A DNA stretch of 12,755 nucleotides. Origin: Kineosporiaceae bacterium. GTDB lineage: Bacteria > Actinomycetota > Actinomycetes > Actinomycetales > Angustibacteraceae. Position numbers and translations under genes: made by a program. This document shows, piece by piece, positions 6,044-12,265 of this stretch. The notes under the pieces are model-generated. The model made no database searches, was not told where the DNA came from, and saw only the letters and a list, made by a program, of their open reading frames with translations. How positions within the stretch are numbered: position 1 is the first letter of the stretch; each line of letters begins with the position of its first letter. The stretch spans positions 1 to 12,755 of the forward strand of contig DAIETC010000218.1 of assembly GCA_027345905.1 (NCBI GenBank), read 5' to 3'.

Positions 6044-7707
6044 CCACCGCGCACACTGCCTGCCAGTCGACCCGATCCGATGAGCCCGGCGCGCGGACGG
6101 CGGGCGGACGGCCCGCATCCCGGGCTGACGCAAGCGTCGCCTTCGTCGGCACCGGCCCCGGTGACCCCGGCCTGCTGACCTTGCGCGCCGTCGAGCTGAT
6201 CGCCGGCGCCGACGTCCTGGTGCTCGACCAGCTGCTCGGCCCCGATGTGCTGTCCCGTTGGGCGCGCCCGGACGTCGAGGTGCTCGACGCCGGCTTCGGC
6301 GAGGACGGGCAGCCGCTGACCCACGCCGGACGGGCCAAGCTGGTCACCCGGGCCGCCAAGGCCGGCAAGCGGGTCGTGCGGCTCATGGACGGCGACCCGG
6401 GCACCTTCAACGGCCTGGCCGAAGAGGCCCTGGCCTGCCGCAAGGCCGGGGTGCCGTTCGAGGTGGTGCCCGGCGTGTCGTCGGTGAGCGCGGTGCCGGC
6501 GTACGCCGGCGTGCCGCTGACCACCGCGCGCTCGCGGGCCGTGCACGTGATCACCCCGCAGGACACCAAGGTCGACTGGGCGCGATCCAGCGCGGACGAC
6601 GTCACGGTCGTCGTACTGGGCGTGCCCGAGGTGGTCGGTGCGGCACTGAGCCAGCTGGCGCAGGCCGGCCGGGACGGGGCGACGCCCGTCGCGCTCACCG
6701 AACGTGGCACCACCACCGAGCAGCGGACGGTGACGACCACCTTGGCCCAGGCTCCCCGGACACTGCGCGAGGAGGGGCTCGCCAGACCCCTGCTGGCCGT
6801 GGTCGGCCAGTCCGTCGCCCTGCGCGAGCAGCTGTCCTGGTTCGAGACCAAGCCGCTGTTCGGCTGGCGCGTCCTGGTGCCGCGCACCAAGGACCAGGCG
6901 GCGTCGACCACGCAGCGGCTGCACGCGCACGGCGCGGTCAGCGAGGTCGTGCCGACGATCTCGGTCGAGCCCCCGCGCACCCCGCAGCAGATGGAGCGGG
7001 CGATCAAGGGCCTGGTGACCGGTCGCTACGAGTGGATCGGCTTCACCAGTGTCAACGCGGTGCGGGCGGTGCGCGAGAAGTTCGAGGAGTTCGGCCTCGA
7101 CGCGCGTGCGTTCGCCGGCCTGAAGGTCGCCGCGGTCGGCGGGGTGACGGCAACGGCGTTGCGCGAGTGGGGGATCGAGCCCGACCTCACGCCGTGCGCC
7201 GAGCAGTCGGCCGGTGGCCTGCTGGAGGTCTGGCCGCCGTTCGACAAGGTCCTGGACCCGATCAACCGCGTGCTCCTGCCGCGGGCCGACATCGCCACGG
7301 ACACCCTGGCCGCCGGCCTGCAACAGATCGGCTGGGAGGTCGACGACGTCACCGCCTACCGCACCGTGCGGGCGGCGCCACCTGCGGCCGAGGTCCGCGA
7401 GGCGATCAAGATCGGCAAGTTCGACGCGGTCGTGTTCACCTCCAGCTCGACGGTGCGCAACCTGGTGGGCATCGCCGGCAAGCCGCACGGCGCCACCATC
7501 GTTGCCTGCATCGGACCGGCGACGGCCAAGACCGCCGAGGAGCACGGCCTTCGAGTCGACGTCCTCGCCGGTGAGGCCAGCGCCCGCGCCCTCGTCGACG
7601 CGCTCGCCGAGTACGGCACCGGCCTGCGCCTTGCTGCCCTGGAGGCGGGAGAGCCCGTGGTGCGCCCCAGCCAGCGCAAGTCGGCCACCCGACGCAAGGC
7701 CAAGTAG
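6040..7707 (+). CDS. hemD: Fused uroporphyrinogen-III C-methyltransferase (SUMT-like) and uroporphyrinogen-III synthase
   Basis: A 555-residue fusion of the actinobacterial type (compare mycobacterial Rv0511). Residues about 32-260 are a SUMT-like tetrapyrrole methylase domain with VAFVGTGPGDPGLLTLRA (33-50), RLMDGDPGTFNGLAEEA (114-130) and VVPGVSSVSAVPAYAGVPLT (142-161). Residues about 272-528 are the HemD domain (GWRVLVPRTKDQA, then IGFTSVNAVRAV, AVVFTSSSTVRNL and VACIGPATAKTAEEHGL), which closes hydroxymethylbilane to uroporphyrinogen III. A basic tail ends the protein. The SUMT catalytic loop departs from the classical GGDPFVFGRGGEE, so methylation to precorrin-2 should not be assumed. 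I chose GTG 6040 because it overlaps the hemC stop (GTGA) and has GGAG at 6028-6031; the open frame further upstream only shadows hemC. Confidence 0.93.
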   Translation: MTTAHTACQSTRSDEPGARTAGGRPASRADASVAFVGTGPGDPGLLTLRAVELIAGADVLVLDQLLGPDVLSRWARPDVEVLDAGFGEDGQPLTHAGRAKLVTRAAKAGKRVVRLMDGDPGTFNGLAEEALACRKAGVPFEVVPGVSSVSAVPAYAGVPLTTARSRAVHVITPQDTKVDWARSSADDVTVVVLGVPEVVGAALSQLAQAGRDGATPVALTERGTTTEQRTVTTTLAQAPRTLREEGLARPLLAVVGQSVALREQLSWFETKPLFGWRVLVPRTKDQAASTTQRLHAHGAVSEVVPTISVEPPRTPQQMERAIKGLVTGRYEWIGFTSVNAVRAVREKFEEFGLDARAFAGLKVAAVGGVTATALREWGIEPDLTPCAEQSAGGLLEVWPPFDKVLDPINRVLLPRADIATDTLAAGLQQIGWEVDDVTAYRTVRAAPPAAEVREAIKIGKFDAVVFTSSSTVRNLVGIAGKPHGATIVACIGPATAKTAEEHGLRVDVLAGEASARALVDALAEYGTGLRLAALEAGEPVVRPSQRKSATRRKAK

Positions 7708-7709
7708 GC

Positions 7710-8684
7710 GTGGGCTTCCCGCAGGAGCGCCCGCGTCGCCTGCGCCAGAGCCCGGCGCTGCGCCGGCTGGTGCGCCAGACCCAGCTCTCGCCGTCCGACC
7801 TGGTGCTGCCGCTGTTCGTGCGCGAAGGCGCCGGCGAACCGGTGCCGATCCCCACGATGCCCGGGGTGGTGCAGCACTCGCGCGCCTCACTTCGGGTGGC
7901 CGCTCGCGAGGCGGTGGCCGCCGGGGTGGGCGCCCTGATGCTGTTCGGCGTCCCGGCCACGCGGGATGCGACCGGCTCGGGCCTGGACGACCCGGACGGC
8001 ATCTTGAACGTGGGGCTCGCCGACCTGCGCGAGCAGGTGGGCGACGACGCGGTGATCATGGCCGACCTGTGCCTGGACGAGTTCACCGACCACGGCCACT
8101 GCGGCGTGCTGGACGACGTGGGCCGGGTCGACAACGACGCCACCCTCGAGCGCTACGCGGCAGGGGCGCTGGTGCAGGCCACGTCCGGCGCGCACGTGCT
8201 CGGGCTGTCCGGGATGATGGACGGGCAGGTGGGTCACGTGCGCCGCGCCCTGGACGGTGCCGGGCGTCAGGACACCCTGATCCTGGCCTACGCGGCCAAG
8301 TACGCCTCGGCGTTCTACGGGCCGTTCCGCGACGCGGTCGAGTCGACGCTGGTCGGCGACCGGTCGACGTACCAGCAGGATCCGGGCAATGCCCGTGAGG
8401 CGCTGCGCGAGGTGCGTCTGGACCTCGCCGAGGGTGCCGACCTGGTGATGGTCAAGCCCGCCCTGCCCTACCTGGACGTGCTGCGCCAGGTGGCCGACAG
8501 CGTGGACGTGCCGGTCGCGGCCTACCAGGTGTCGGGGGAGTACGCCATGATCGAGGCGGCCGCCGCGGCGGGAATGATCGAACGGGAGCGGGCGGTGCTC
8601 GAGTCGCTCACCTCGATCCGCCGAGCGGGGGCGCAGGTGGTGCTCACCTACTGGGCCCTGGAGGCCGCGCGCTGGCTCGGCTGA
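7710..8684 (+). CDS. hemB: Delta-aminolevulinic acid dehydratase (porphobilinogen synthase)
   Basis: A 324-residue enzyme condensing two 5-aminolevulinates to porphobilinogen. The N-terminal RRLRQSPALRRLVRQT is typical. The two Schiff-base lysines are K197 (AYAAKYASAFYGPFR) and K249 (LVMVKPALPYLDVL). The metal-site segment DLCLDEFTDHGHCG (119-132) has Cys121, Asp123 and Cys131, one cysteine fewer than the three-cysteine zinc type of E. coli or animals. LSGMMDGQVG and YQVSGEYAMI complete the active site. GTG 7710 lies two bases after the hemD stop, so it is the last gene of the rex operon. The next gene converges on it 39 bp away. No strong terminator hairpin is visible there. Confidence 0.96.
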   Translation: MGFPQERPRRLRQSPALRRLVRQTQLSPSDLVLPLFVREGAGEPVPIPTMPGVVQHSRASLRVAAREAVAAGVGALMLFGVPATRDATGSGLDDPDGILNVGLADLREQVGDDAVIMADLCLDEFTDHGHCGVLDDVGRVDNDATLERYAAGALVQATSGAHVLGLSGMMDGQVGHVRRALDGAGRQDTLILAYAAKYASAFYGPFRDAVESTLVGDRSTYQQDPGNAREALREVRLDLAEGADLVMVKPALPYLDVLRQVADSVDVPVAAYQVSGEYAMIEAAAAAGMIERERAVLESLTSIRRAGAQVVLTYWALEAARWLG

Positions 8685-8707
8685 AGGCTTCGGCACCCGC
8701 GCCGGGG

Positions 8708-8727
8708 CATGGTTCAGCATGGTTCAG
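8708..8727. repeat. 10-bp perfect tandem duplication after hemB
   Basis: catggttcag occurs twice in tandem in the short convergent gap, and the second copy contains the stop of the minus-strand gene (TCA, 8724-8726). It is a small duplication with no evident function. Confidence 0.6.
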
Positions 8728-9323
8728 TCGATGGCGATCTCGTCGCCCAGCATCGCCCCCCCGAGCAGTCGCAGCCGGTCCCCGCTCCAGAAGCTGCCCG
8801 GGTCGTACCAGTTCGCCGGCCGGTCCGTGCCCAGCAGGCCCATGGCCTGGTAGGCGCTCGCCACGACCTCCGCGCAGTACGTCGTCTCGACGGGAGCGCT
8901 GCGCCGGGCCCGCCCGCGCAGCCATCTCGTGACCAGGGCGGCGGTGGCCGGGAAGGGGGTGCCGTCCATGCGGGCGACCACCCGCAGCACCTCGTCCTCC
9001 ATGGCCCTGGTCACCGGGGTCTGCAGCTGGCGCAACCACGCACGCTGGCGGTATCTCGTGCGCCACTGCAGCACCGCATCGTGAAGGTCGTGCAGCTGGG
9101 CGCCGCGATGGTGCTTGCCCGCCCACACGTCGAGCAGCGACTGGCCGAGCTCGGCGTGCCAGAGCAGCGGGGGCAGGTCGTCCAGGGCAACGGTCATCCC
9201 GACGTGGTTGACCGGGCTGTTGGTCACCGCGCGGATTGCCTGGTCTGCCGCGCTGGCCCCCCGAAACAGCCAAAGGTCGCCGGTGCCTGTGAGGTCGAGG
9301 GCGTCGTCCAGGGGAATCGACAC
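8724..9323 (-). CDS. Permuted papain-like (NlpC/P60 superfamily, YiiX-type) hypothetical protein
   Basis: A 199-residue protein without a clear signal peptide or membrane segment. The start TGTGDLWLFRG (12-22) and NSPVNHVGMTVAL (35-47) resemble YiiX/YebB and LRAT-like proteins, with a probable catalytic histidine H40. A later TTYCAEVVASAYQAMGLL (147-164) supplies a probable nucleophile C150. Histidine before cysteine is the circularly permuted order for this fold. LLWHAELG (53-60) lies on a strand next to the active site. Such proteins may cleave amide or acyl bonds (peptides or lipids); the substrate is unknown. GTG 9323 is chosen because a TAGGCT box ends seven bases before it, with no ribosome site. 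It converges on hemB and diverges from the small gene at 9454. Confidence 0.75.
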   Translation of the reverse strand: MSIPLDDALDLTGTGDLWLFRGASAADQAIRAVTNSPVNHVGMTVALDDLPPLLWHAELGQSLLDVWAGKHHRGAQLHDLHDAVLQWRTRYRQRAWLRQLQTPVTRAMEDEVLRVVARMDGTPFPATAALVTRWLRGRARRSAPVETTYCAEVVASAYQAMGLLGTDRPANWYDPGSFWSGDRLRLLGGAMLGDEIAID

Positions 9324-9330
9324 GCTGGGG

Positions 9331-9336
9331 AGCCTA
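9331..9336 (-). promoter_or_regulatory. -10 box (TAGGCT) of the permuted papain-like gene, leaderless type
   Basis: Read on the minus strand, TAGGCT is followed by seven bases and then GTG 9323, the same box and spacing as the glutaredoxin-like gene. No good -35 hexamer is visible at 16-18 bp upstream, so the call rests on the -10 box and spacing. Confidence 0.4.
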
Positions 9337-9373
9337 CGGGCGTTCGGGCCAGCCCTGGCGCTTCAGGAGCAGT

Positions 9374-9417
9374 ATTGGGGCAACTACGCATCGCCGGCGA
9401 TGCGTAGTTGCCCCAAT
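9374..9417. repeat. Perfect 44-bp palindrome without spacer
   Basis: Each 22-bp arm is the exact reverse complement of the other, beginning attggggcaactacgcat and meeting at gcc|ggc. It lies between the start of a minus-strand gene (9323) and a plus-strand gene (9454), about 40 bp upstream of the former's -10 box. It could form a cruciform or an RNA hairpin, serve as a binding site for a dimeric protein, or be a mobile palindromic repeat. The divergent setting argues against a simple terminator for either neighbour. Confidence 0.9.
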
Positions 9418-9453
9418 CACCGTGAAAGGGGTCCGCGAAAGGGCAGGGCGGAC

Positions 9454-9765
9454 ATGCGGGTATGGAAGCTGCTGGGCCTGGCGGGGGTGGCCGGGGTCGC
9501 CGCCACGGGCGCGGTCGCCGTCCGGGCCCACCGCCAGCGTCAGGCGCTGAGCCCGGACGAGGTGCGCTCGCGGCTGCGCCAGCGCGTCGCCGAAGCCGCC
9601 GGCCCCGCTCCGCAGCCCCTGCCGGCACCGACCCGGACGACGAGGGCGCGCAAACGGCCCACCGCACCTGCGTGGGTGGGCCGTTTGCGCGCTCTGGCCA
9701 GGCCAGCCGGGCCCAGCCGCCGGTTCAGGCGGCCTTGGCGGCCTCGATCTCGAGCTGGATCGTGA
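9454..9765 (+). CDS. Small membrane-anchored hypothetical protein
   Basis: A 103-residue protein that I do not recognise by name. It begins MRVWKLLGLAGVAGVAATGAV, one N-terminal hydrophobic segment of about 18 residues, followed by basic RAHRQRQ and ALSPDEVRSRLRQRVAEA (31-48), a short amphipathic helix. The pattern looks like small single-pass proteins common in actinobacteria. From about residue 55 it becomes Pro- and Arg-rich, and codons 64-81 lie in a long hairpin (9643-9695). It then overlaps the 3' end of yceI by 41 bases, so the C-terminal third may not be conserved. ATG 9454 has an AGGG-rich stretch upstream. The frame is open further upstream, but that part overlaps the palindrome and the opposite gene. 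Confidence 0.55.
   Translation: MRVWKLLGLAGVAGVAATGAVAVRAHRQRQALSPDEVRSRLRQRVAEAAGPAPQPLPAPTRTTRARKRPTAPAWVGRLRALARPAGPSRRFRRPWRPRSRAGS
9643..9695. terminator. Long hairpin, probable bidirectional or yceI terminator
   Basis: An 18-bp perfect stem (9646-9663 with 9675-9692) extends outward by three pairs, one of them G-U. Inward, past one bulged G (9664), come three more pairs closing a ctgc tetraloop, for 24 pairs in total. No T-run follows on either strand, as is common for actinobacterial hairpin terminators. It lies 30 bp beyond the yceI stop. On the plus strand it falls inside the small open frame that starts at 9454. Confidence 0.7.
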
Positions 9766-10297
9766 CCTTGTCGCCGACCATGACGCCACCGGTCTCCAGG
9801 GCCACGTTCCACTCCAGGCCGAAGTCCTTGCGGCTGATCTCGGTCTCGGCGCTGAAGCCTGCCGTCTGGCCTTGGGTCATCGGGTTGGTCGCTGCCCCGT
9901 TGAACTCCAGGTCGAACGTGACCGGCCTGGTGACCCCCTTGATCGTCAAGTCGCCGTCCAACAGGTATCCATCGCCGCTCGTTCGGATCCCCGTCGAGGT
10001 GAACGTGATGGTGGGGAACTTCTCGGCTTCGAAGAAGTCCGCCGAGCGCAGGTGGGCGTCCCGCCGCTCGTCGCGGGTGTCGATGCTGGTGACGTCCACC
10101 GACGCCTGCACGCTGGACTGCAGGACGTCTGGTGCGACGTTGATCGTGCCGCTCACACCGCCGAAGCGGCCCTTGACCTTGCTGACCATGAGGTGACGGA
10201 CGACGAAGCCGACCTCGGAGTGCGCGGGATCCACGTTCCAGACGCCGGGGGTGAGACCCTCGAGGGTGGCCACGGTCTGTTCCTGTACGGATGCCAT
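9725..10297 (-). CDS. YceI family protein
   Basis: A 190-residue YceI-family lipocalin-like beta-barrel. Family features are GVWNVDPAHSEVGFVVRHLM (18-37), then GRFGGVSGTINV, VDVTSIDTRDERRDAHLRS, FFEAEKFPTITFTST, DGDLTIKGVTRPVTF and SRKDFGLEWN. Homologues bind isoprenoid chains such as polyprenyl quinone-like lipids. No signal peptide is present, so it is probably cytoplasmic, unlike periplasmic E. coli YceI. ATG 10297 has a strong AAAGGAG ribosome site. A strong promoter and a divergent marR-type gene lie upstream, a pairing that suggests MarR control. A long hairpin follows the stop. Confidence 0.93.
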   Translation of the reverse strand: MASVQEQTVATLEGLTPGVWNVDPAHSEVGFVVRHLMVSKVKGRFGGVSGTINVAPDVLQSSVQASVDVTSIDTRDERRDAHLRSADFFEAEKFPTITFTSTGIRTSGDGYLLDGDLTIKGVTRPVTFDLEFNGAATNPMTQGQTAGFSAETEISRKDFGLEWNVALETGGVMVGDKVTIQLEIEAAKAA

Positions 10298-10345
10298 GGG
10301 GTGCTCCTTTCGCAGTCGGACCGGGTGGGCCCGTGTGGGTAATGA

Positions 10346-10378
10346 TTGAAGTATAAACTAGAGTAGATGAACTTTCAA
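10346..10378. promoter_or_regulatory. Putative MarR operator region between yceI and the regulator
   Basis: This AT-rich island in a GC-rich region contains TGAA-ct-TTCA (10368-10377), a short dyad, and ttgaagt (10346-10352) facing actttcaa (10371-10378) as a spaced inverted repeat. Both overlap the yceI promoter boxes. Binding by the adjacent MarR-type regulator is inferred. Confidence 0.5.
10350..10378 (-). promoter_or_regulatory. yceI promoter
   Basis: On the minus strand, TTGAAA (10378-10373), a 17-bp spacer and TATACT (10355-10350) are close to the sigma-70 consensus and the strongest promoter match in the window. The predicted leader is about 45 bases and includes the AAAGGAG ribosome site. 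Confidence 0.7.
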
Positions 10379-10397
10379 CTTGTAGAGGATGGTTGCC

Positions 10398-10871
10398 GTG
10401 CCCCCCGCCACCCGCTGGCTGGACGATGAGGAACAGCAGGCCTGGCGCAGCTACCTGCGGGCGGTGCGCTTGCTCGACGAGCAGCTGCGCCGCGGGCTGG
10501 AGCAGCACCAGCTCAGCCACCCCGAGTACGAGATCCTCGTGTGGCTCTCCGAGAGCCCCGGGCGCGCGCTGCGGATGTCCGAGCTCGCGCAGGGCGTTTT
10601 GAACTCCCGCAGCCGCCTGACCCACACGGTGAACCGGCTCGAGGGAGCCGGGTGGGTGCTGCGCCGCTCCTGCCCCGCGGACGGGCGAGGGGTGGAGTGC
10701 GTGCTGACCGACTCGGGCTACACCGTGCTGCAGGCCGCCGCACACACGCACGTCGAGGGCGTGCGCCGGTACTTGCTGGACCCCCTGACCCGCAAGGAGT
10801 TCCTCGCCCTCGGCGCGAGCCTGGCCAAGGTGGCCGACGCCATGGACCCCAGCGGCCGCCGTACCACCTGA
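10398..10871 (+). CDS. MarR-family transcriptional regulator
   Basis: A 157-residue winged-helix regulator. The N-terminal dimerisation helix WLDDEEQQAWRSYLRAVRLL leads to LSHPEYEILVWLSESPGRALRMSELAQ, the recognition helix around SRSRLTHTVNRLEGAGWV, and the wing RRSCPADGRGVECVLTDSG; C-terminal helices complete the dimer domain. I prefer GTG 10398 because AGAGGA (10384-10389) sits eight bases upstream; ATG 10389 is the alternative but would overlap that site. It diverges from yceI across an inverted-repeat island, so it probably represses yceI and itself. The ligand is unknown. The wing cysteine in the RRSCP motif is common in relatives and is not by itself evidence of redox sensing. hemL follows 44 bp later. 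Confidence 0.92.
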   Translation: MPPATRWLDDEEQQAWRSYLRAVRLLDEQLRRGLEQHQLSHPEYEILVWLSESPGRALRMSELAQGVLNSRSRLTHTVNRLEGAGWVLRRSCPADGRGVECVLTDSGYTVLQAAAHTHVEGVRRYLLDPLTRKEFLALGASLAKVADAMDPSGRRTT

Positions 10872-10903
10872 AGGCCGCCGCCCGGCGTCCGCCTCGGCCT
10901 TGC

Positions 10904-10909
10904 GACAAT
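10904..10909 (+). promoter_or_regulatory. Possible leaderless -10 box of hemL
   Basis: GACAAT, preceded by TGC, ends six bases before GTG 10916, and no ribosome site fits that GTG. The first base departs from TANNNT and no -35 box is visible, so hemL may instead be read from the regulator upstream. Confidence 0.3.
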
Positions 10910-10915
10910 GACCGG

Positions 10916-12265
10916 GTGAACCGCGCCTACCCCTACGAGGCCCCCGCGAGCGCCGCCCTGCTGCAGCGTGCGCGCGCCGTCACCCCCGGGGGAGTCAACT
11001 CCCCGGTGCGGGCGTTCAAGGCCGTCGGCGGCACGCCCAGGTTCGTCGTCCGGGCGAAGGGCCCTTACCTGTACGACGCGGACGGGCGCGAGTACGTCGA
11101 CCTGGTCGGCTCCTGGGGGCCGATGATCCTGGGGCACGCCCACCCCGAGGTGCTCGACGCGGTGCGCCAGGCGGCCGCGGACGGCTTCAGCTTCGGGACG
11201 CCCAGCGAGAACGAGGTCGCCCTGGCCGAAGAGATCGTCGCCCGGGTCGAGCCGGTCGAACAGGTGCGGCTGGTCAGCAGCGGCACCGAGGCGACGATGA
11301 GCGCGATCCGACTGGCACGTGGCTTCACCGGGCGCAGCAAGGTCGTCAAGTTCGCCGGCTGCTACCACGGGCACGTCGACTCGCTGCTCGCCTCGGCCGG
11401 CAGCGGGCTGGCCACCTTCGCCCTGCCGGACAGTCCCGGGGTGACCGGAGCCAGCGCCGCCGACACCATCGTGCTGCCCTACAACGACGTGGCCGCCGTG
11501 CAGGCCGCGTTCGAGCAGCACGGCGACCAGATCGCCGCCGTGATCACCGAGGCGGCCCCGGGCAACATGGGGGTCGTCCCGCCGCTCGAGGGCTTCACGC
11601 AGGCGCTGCTGGGCATCACCCGGGCGCACGGCGCGCTGCTGGTCAGCGACGAGGTCATGACCGGGTTTCGCTGCTCGCGCGCCGGCTGGTACGGCCTGGA
11701 CGGCCCGTACGCCGAAGGCGCCCCCGACCTGTTCACCTTCGGCAAGGTCATGGGTGGGGGGTTCCCCGCCGCCGCGTTTGCCGGCCGGGCCGAGGTCATG
11801 GCCCACCTGGCACCGGACGGGCCCGTCTACCAGGCGGGCACGCTGTCCGGCAACCCGGTCGCCACGGCCGCGGGCCTGGCCACGTTGGCGCGCTGCACGG
11901 ACGACGTGTACGCCCGACTGGGGGCCGTCACCGCCCAGATCAGCGCGCAGGTGCAGACCTGCCTGCGCGCCGAGGGCGTGCCGCACGTCGTCCAGTACGC
12001 GGGCAGCATGTTCAGTGTCTTTTTCACCGACGCCGACCAGGTCAGCGACTACGACGGCGCCCGGGCGCAGGACCTTCCCGCCTTCGCCGCCTTCTTCCAC
12101 GCCATGCTCAGCCAGGGCGTGCACCTGCCCCCCAGCGCCTTCGAGGCGTGGTTCGTCTCGGCCAGCCACGACGAGGCCGCGGTCGAGCGGGTGCTGGCCG
12201 CACTGCCTGCCGCTGCCCGCGCGGCCGCGGCAGCCGGCGGCGACAAGGCGATGGCGCAGCAGTGA
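10916..12265 (+). CDS. hemL: Glutamate-1-semialdehyde 2,1-aminomutase
   Basis: A 449-residue PLP enzyme that converts glutamate-1-semialdehyde, the HemA product, to 5-aminolevulinate. Motifs are TPGGVNSPVRAFKAVGGTP (23-41), LVGSWGPMILGHAHP (63-77), SSGTEATMSAIRLARG (121-136), KFAGCYHGHVDSLL (145-158), the cofactor aspartate D245 in VSDEVMTGFR, and the PLP lysine K277 in FTFGKVMGGGFPAAAFAG. The length is typical. GTG 10916 begins MNRAYPYEAP, the usual start of this family; the open frame before it only shadows the regulator. The stop overlaps the next start (GTGA). The hemL-phosphatase order matches the mycobacterial Rv0524-Rv0525 arrangement. Confidence 0.97.
   Translation: MNRAYPYEAPASAALLQRARAVTPGGVNSPVRAFKAVGGTPRFVVRAKGPYLYDADGREYVDLVGSWGPMILGHAHPEVLDAVRQAAADGFSFGTPSENEVALAEEIVARVEPVEQVRLVSSGTEATMSAIRLARGFTGRSKVVKFAGCYHGHVDSLLASAGSGLATFALPDSPGVTGASAADTIVLPYNDVAAVQAAFEQHGDQIAAVITEAAPGNMGVVPPLEGFTQALLGITRAHGALLVSDEVMTGFRCSRAGWYGLDGPYAEGAPDLFTFGKVMGGGFPAAAFAGRAEVMAHLAPDGPVYQAGTLSGNPVATAAGLATLARCTDDVYARLGAVTAQISAQVQTCLRAEGVPHVVQYAGSMFSVFFTDADQVSDYDGARAQDLPAFAAFFHAMLSQGVHLPPSAFEAWFVSASHDEAAVERVLAALPAAARAAAAAGGDKAMAQQ

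Noticed and set aside
6019..7890. Long minus-strand open frame opposite hemD/hemB (623 codons)
   Set aside because: Antisense shadow typical of 70% GC coding DNA; low-complexity Arg/Gly/Ala-rich product with no family motif, opposite well-identified enzymes.
8685..8723. Terminator between hemB and the convergent gene
   Set aside because: Only a weak gaag-g-cttc inverted repeat without loop or T-run; not enough to call.
10541..10915. Upstream extension of the hemL frame
   Set aside because: Overlaps the MarR-type gene and lacks family similarity; MNRAYPYEAP is the normal start.
10908..10919. Three-codon minigene ATG ACC GGG TGA overlapping the hemL start
   Set aside because: ATG has no ribosome site and is part of the -10-like GACAATG; probably chance, although the GTGA overlap is curious.
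10718..12169. Long minus-strand open frame opposite hemL (483 codons), and a similar one at 3606-4823 opposite hemA
   Set aside because: Both mirror the codon bias of clear enzymes on the other strand and show no recognisable domain.
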